From an uncultured Eubacterium sp. (GTDB taxonomy: Bacteria; Bacillota; Clostridia; Lachnospirales; Lachnospiraceae), in contig CAJUIH010000085.1 of NCBI GenBank assembly GCA_910586045.1, forward strand, positions 1 through 16,093: DNA of 16,093 nucleotides, given 5' to 3'. The translations under genes and the position numbers were made by a program. This document shows, in pieces, positions 15,848 to 16,093 of the stretch (positions within the stretch are counted from its first letter, which is position 1; every line of letters starts with the position of its first letter). Under the pieces are notes generated by a model that was not told the origin of the DNA, did no database searches, and saw only the letters and a list, made by a program, of their open reading frames with translations.

Positions 15848-15985
15848 TTTGGCTGCGGAGACGCCGGATGAGGGGCGCAGGCCTGGCTTGCGGCTCCGGC
15901 TCCAGAATGCTTAGGGATGCTTGACATTCTGGAGGGCCGCCAGCAAGCCGGGCAAACCGTCTCTCCCAGCGTCTCCGCAGCCAAA
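15848..15985. repeat. Long imperfect palindrome (138 bp)
   Basis: The outer arms are a perfect 17-bp inverted repeat: TTTGGCTGCGGAGACGC (15848-15864) and its complement (15969-15985). The inner arms are a perfect 10-bp repeat, CTCCAGAATG (15900-15909) and CATTCTGGAG (15925-15934), around a 15-nt loop. Between them the two sides stay in register and share GGCTTGC. Weaker pairing goes on outwards to about 15836 and 15999. No long U run flanks it, so it is not an ordinary terminator. It resembles an interspersed palindromic repeat or a MITE-like remnant, but no transposase-type ends or target duplication can be confirmed from one copy. Confidence 0.7.
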
Positions 15986-15998
15986 CTGTAACCCCCTG

Positions 15999-16093
15999 TT
16001 ATGAAAGCAGCACGAAGCGTGCCTTTGAAATGACTGCGCGTTCTTTTCCCTGATATTCTGCCAGATGGTTTTGCGCCAGATAGTCGTCCATCT
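15999..16093 (-). CDS. 3' end of an unidentified gene entering from the right edge
   Basis: A minus-strand frame is open from the right edge to a TAA at 16001-15999, covering 31 codons. The visible part starts near MDDYLAQNHLAEYQ and ends SKARFVLLS. It looks like a soluble C-terminus, with amphipathic helix then a short hydrophobic strand. I do not recognise the family. The stop codon abuts the large palindrome. Only a short piece is visible, so it could also be a chance frame. Confidence 0.45.
   Translation of the reverse strand, partial: MDDYLAQNHLAEYQGKERAVISKARFVLLS

Larger units (their letters stand above)
15645..15998. other. Intergenic region: promoter plus large palindrome
   Basis: No convincing gene lies in these 354 nt. 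The part near the transporter holds an extended -10 promoter and a leader of about 100 nt. The part near the right edge is filled by a GC-rich imperfect palindrome, listed separately. Open frames through the palindrome, such as 15751-15984 on the minus strand, look like by-products of its GC-rich composition. Confidence 0.6.

Noticed and set aside
15751..15984. 77-codon minus-strand open frame across the palindrome
   Set aside because: It exists because the GC-rich inverted repeat lacks stops; it is rich in Pro, Ala and Cys and has no ribosome binding site.

Overview
The window is a stretch of Firmicutes chromosome, most likely from the Lachnospiraceae. The lineage evidence is a ribosomal protein L17 with a long internal insertion, an RlmD that runs on past its usual end, a YhaM-type exoribonuclease, a MutS2 carrying a C-terminal Smr domain, sigma-A-like promoters and AGGAGG-type ribosome binding sites. 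No tRNA, rRNA, CRISPR array, insertion sequence or phage gene was seen.

Left part (1-3928, minus strand). Three genes read leftwards: a membrane-anchored HtrA-like protein with a PDZ domain, a YhaM-like 3'-5' exoribonuclease and the 23S rRNA methyltransferase rlmD, which is cut by the left edge. The HtrA-like protein has lost all three catalytic-triad residues and looks like a pseudoprotease. Two inverted repeats lie between the exoribonuclease gene and rlmD.

Middle (3929-8747, plus strand). A divergent promoter region separates the HtrA-like gene from mutS2. mutS2 is followed closely by an OmpR-family response regulator and its membrane histidine kinase, in an apparent operon that ends in a strong bidirectional terminator shared with the converging ribosomal operon.

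Ribosomal operon (8770-12413, minus strand). The order is rpmJ-rpsM-rpsK-rpsD-rpoA-rplQ, the classic alpha operon. Its usual upstream partner infA is absent. It instead has its own strong promoter, a leader able to form a 5' hairpin, and an unusually long (355 nt) structured spacer between rpmJ and rpsM. A nested hairpin lies between rpoA and rplQ.

Right part (12607-16093, minus strand). A Na/Pi cotransporter with a cytoplasmic PhoU-like domain is followed, 23 nt later, by a HipA-like kinase-fold protein with no visible antitoxin partner. Upstream of the transporter are a likely extended -10 promoter and a roughly 140-bp GC-rich imperfect palindrome. The palindrome abuts the 3' end of an unidentified gene that enters from the right edge.

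Most of the window is housekeeping. The parts that merit a second look are the triad-less HtrA, the transporter/kinase pair, the detached alpha operon with its RNA structures, and the large palindrome.
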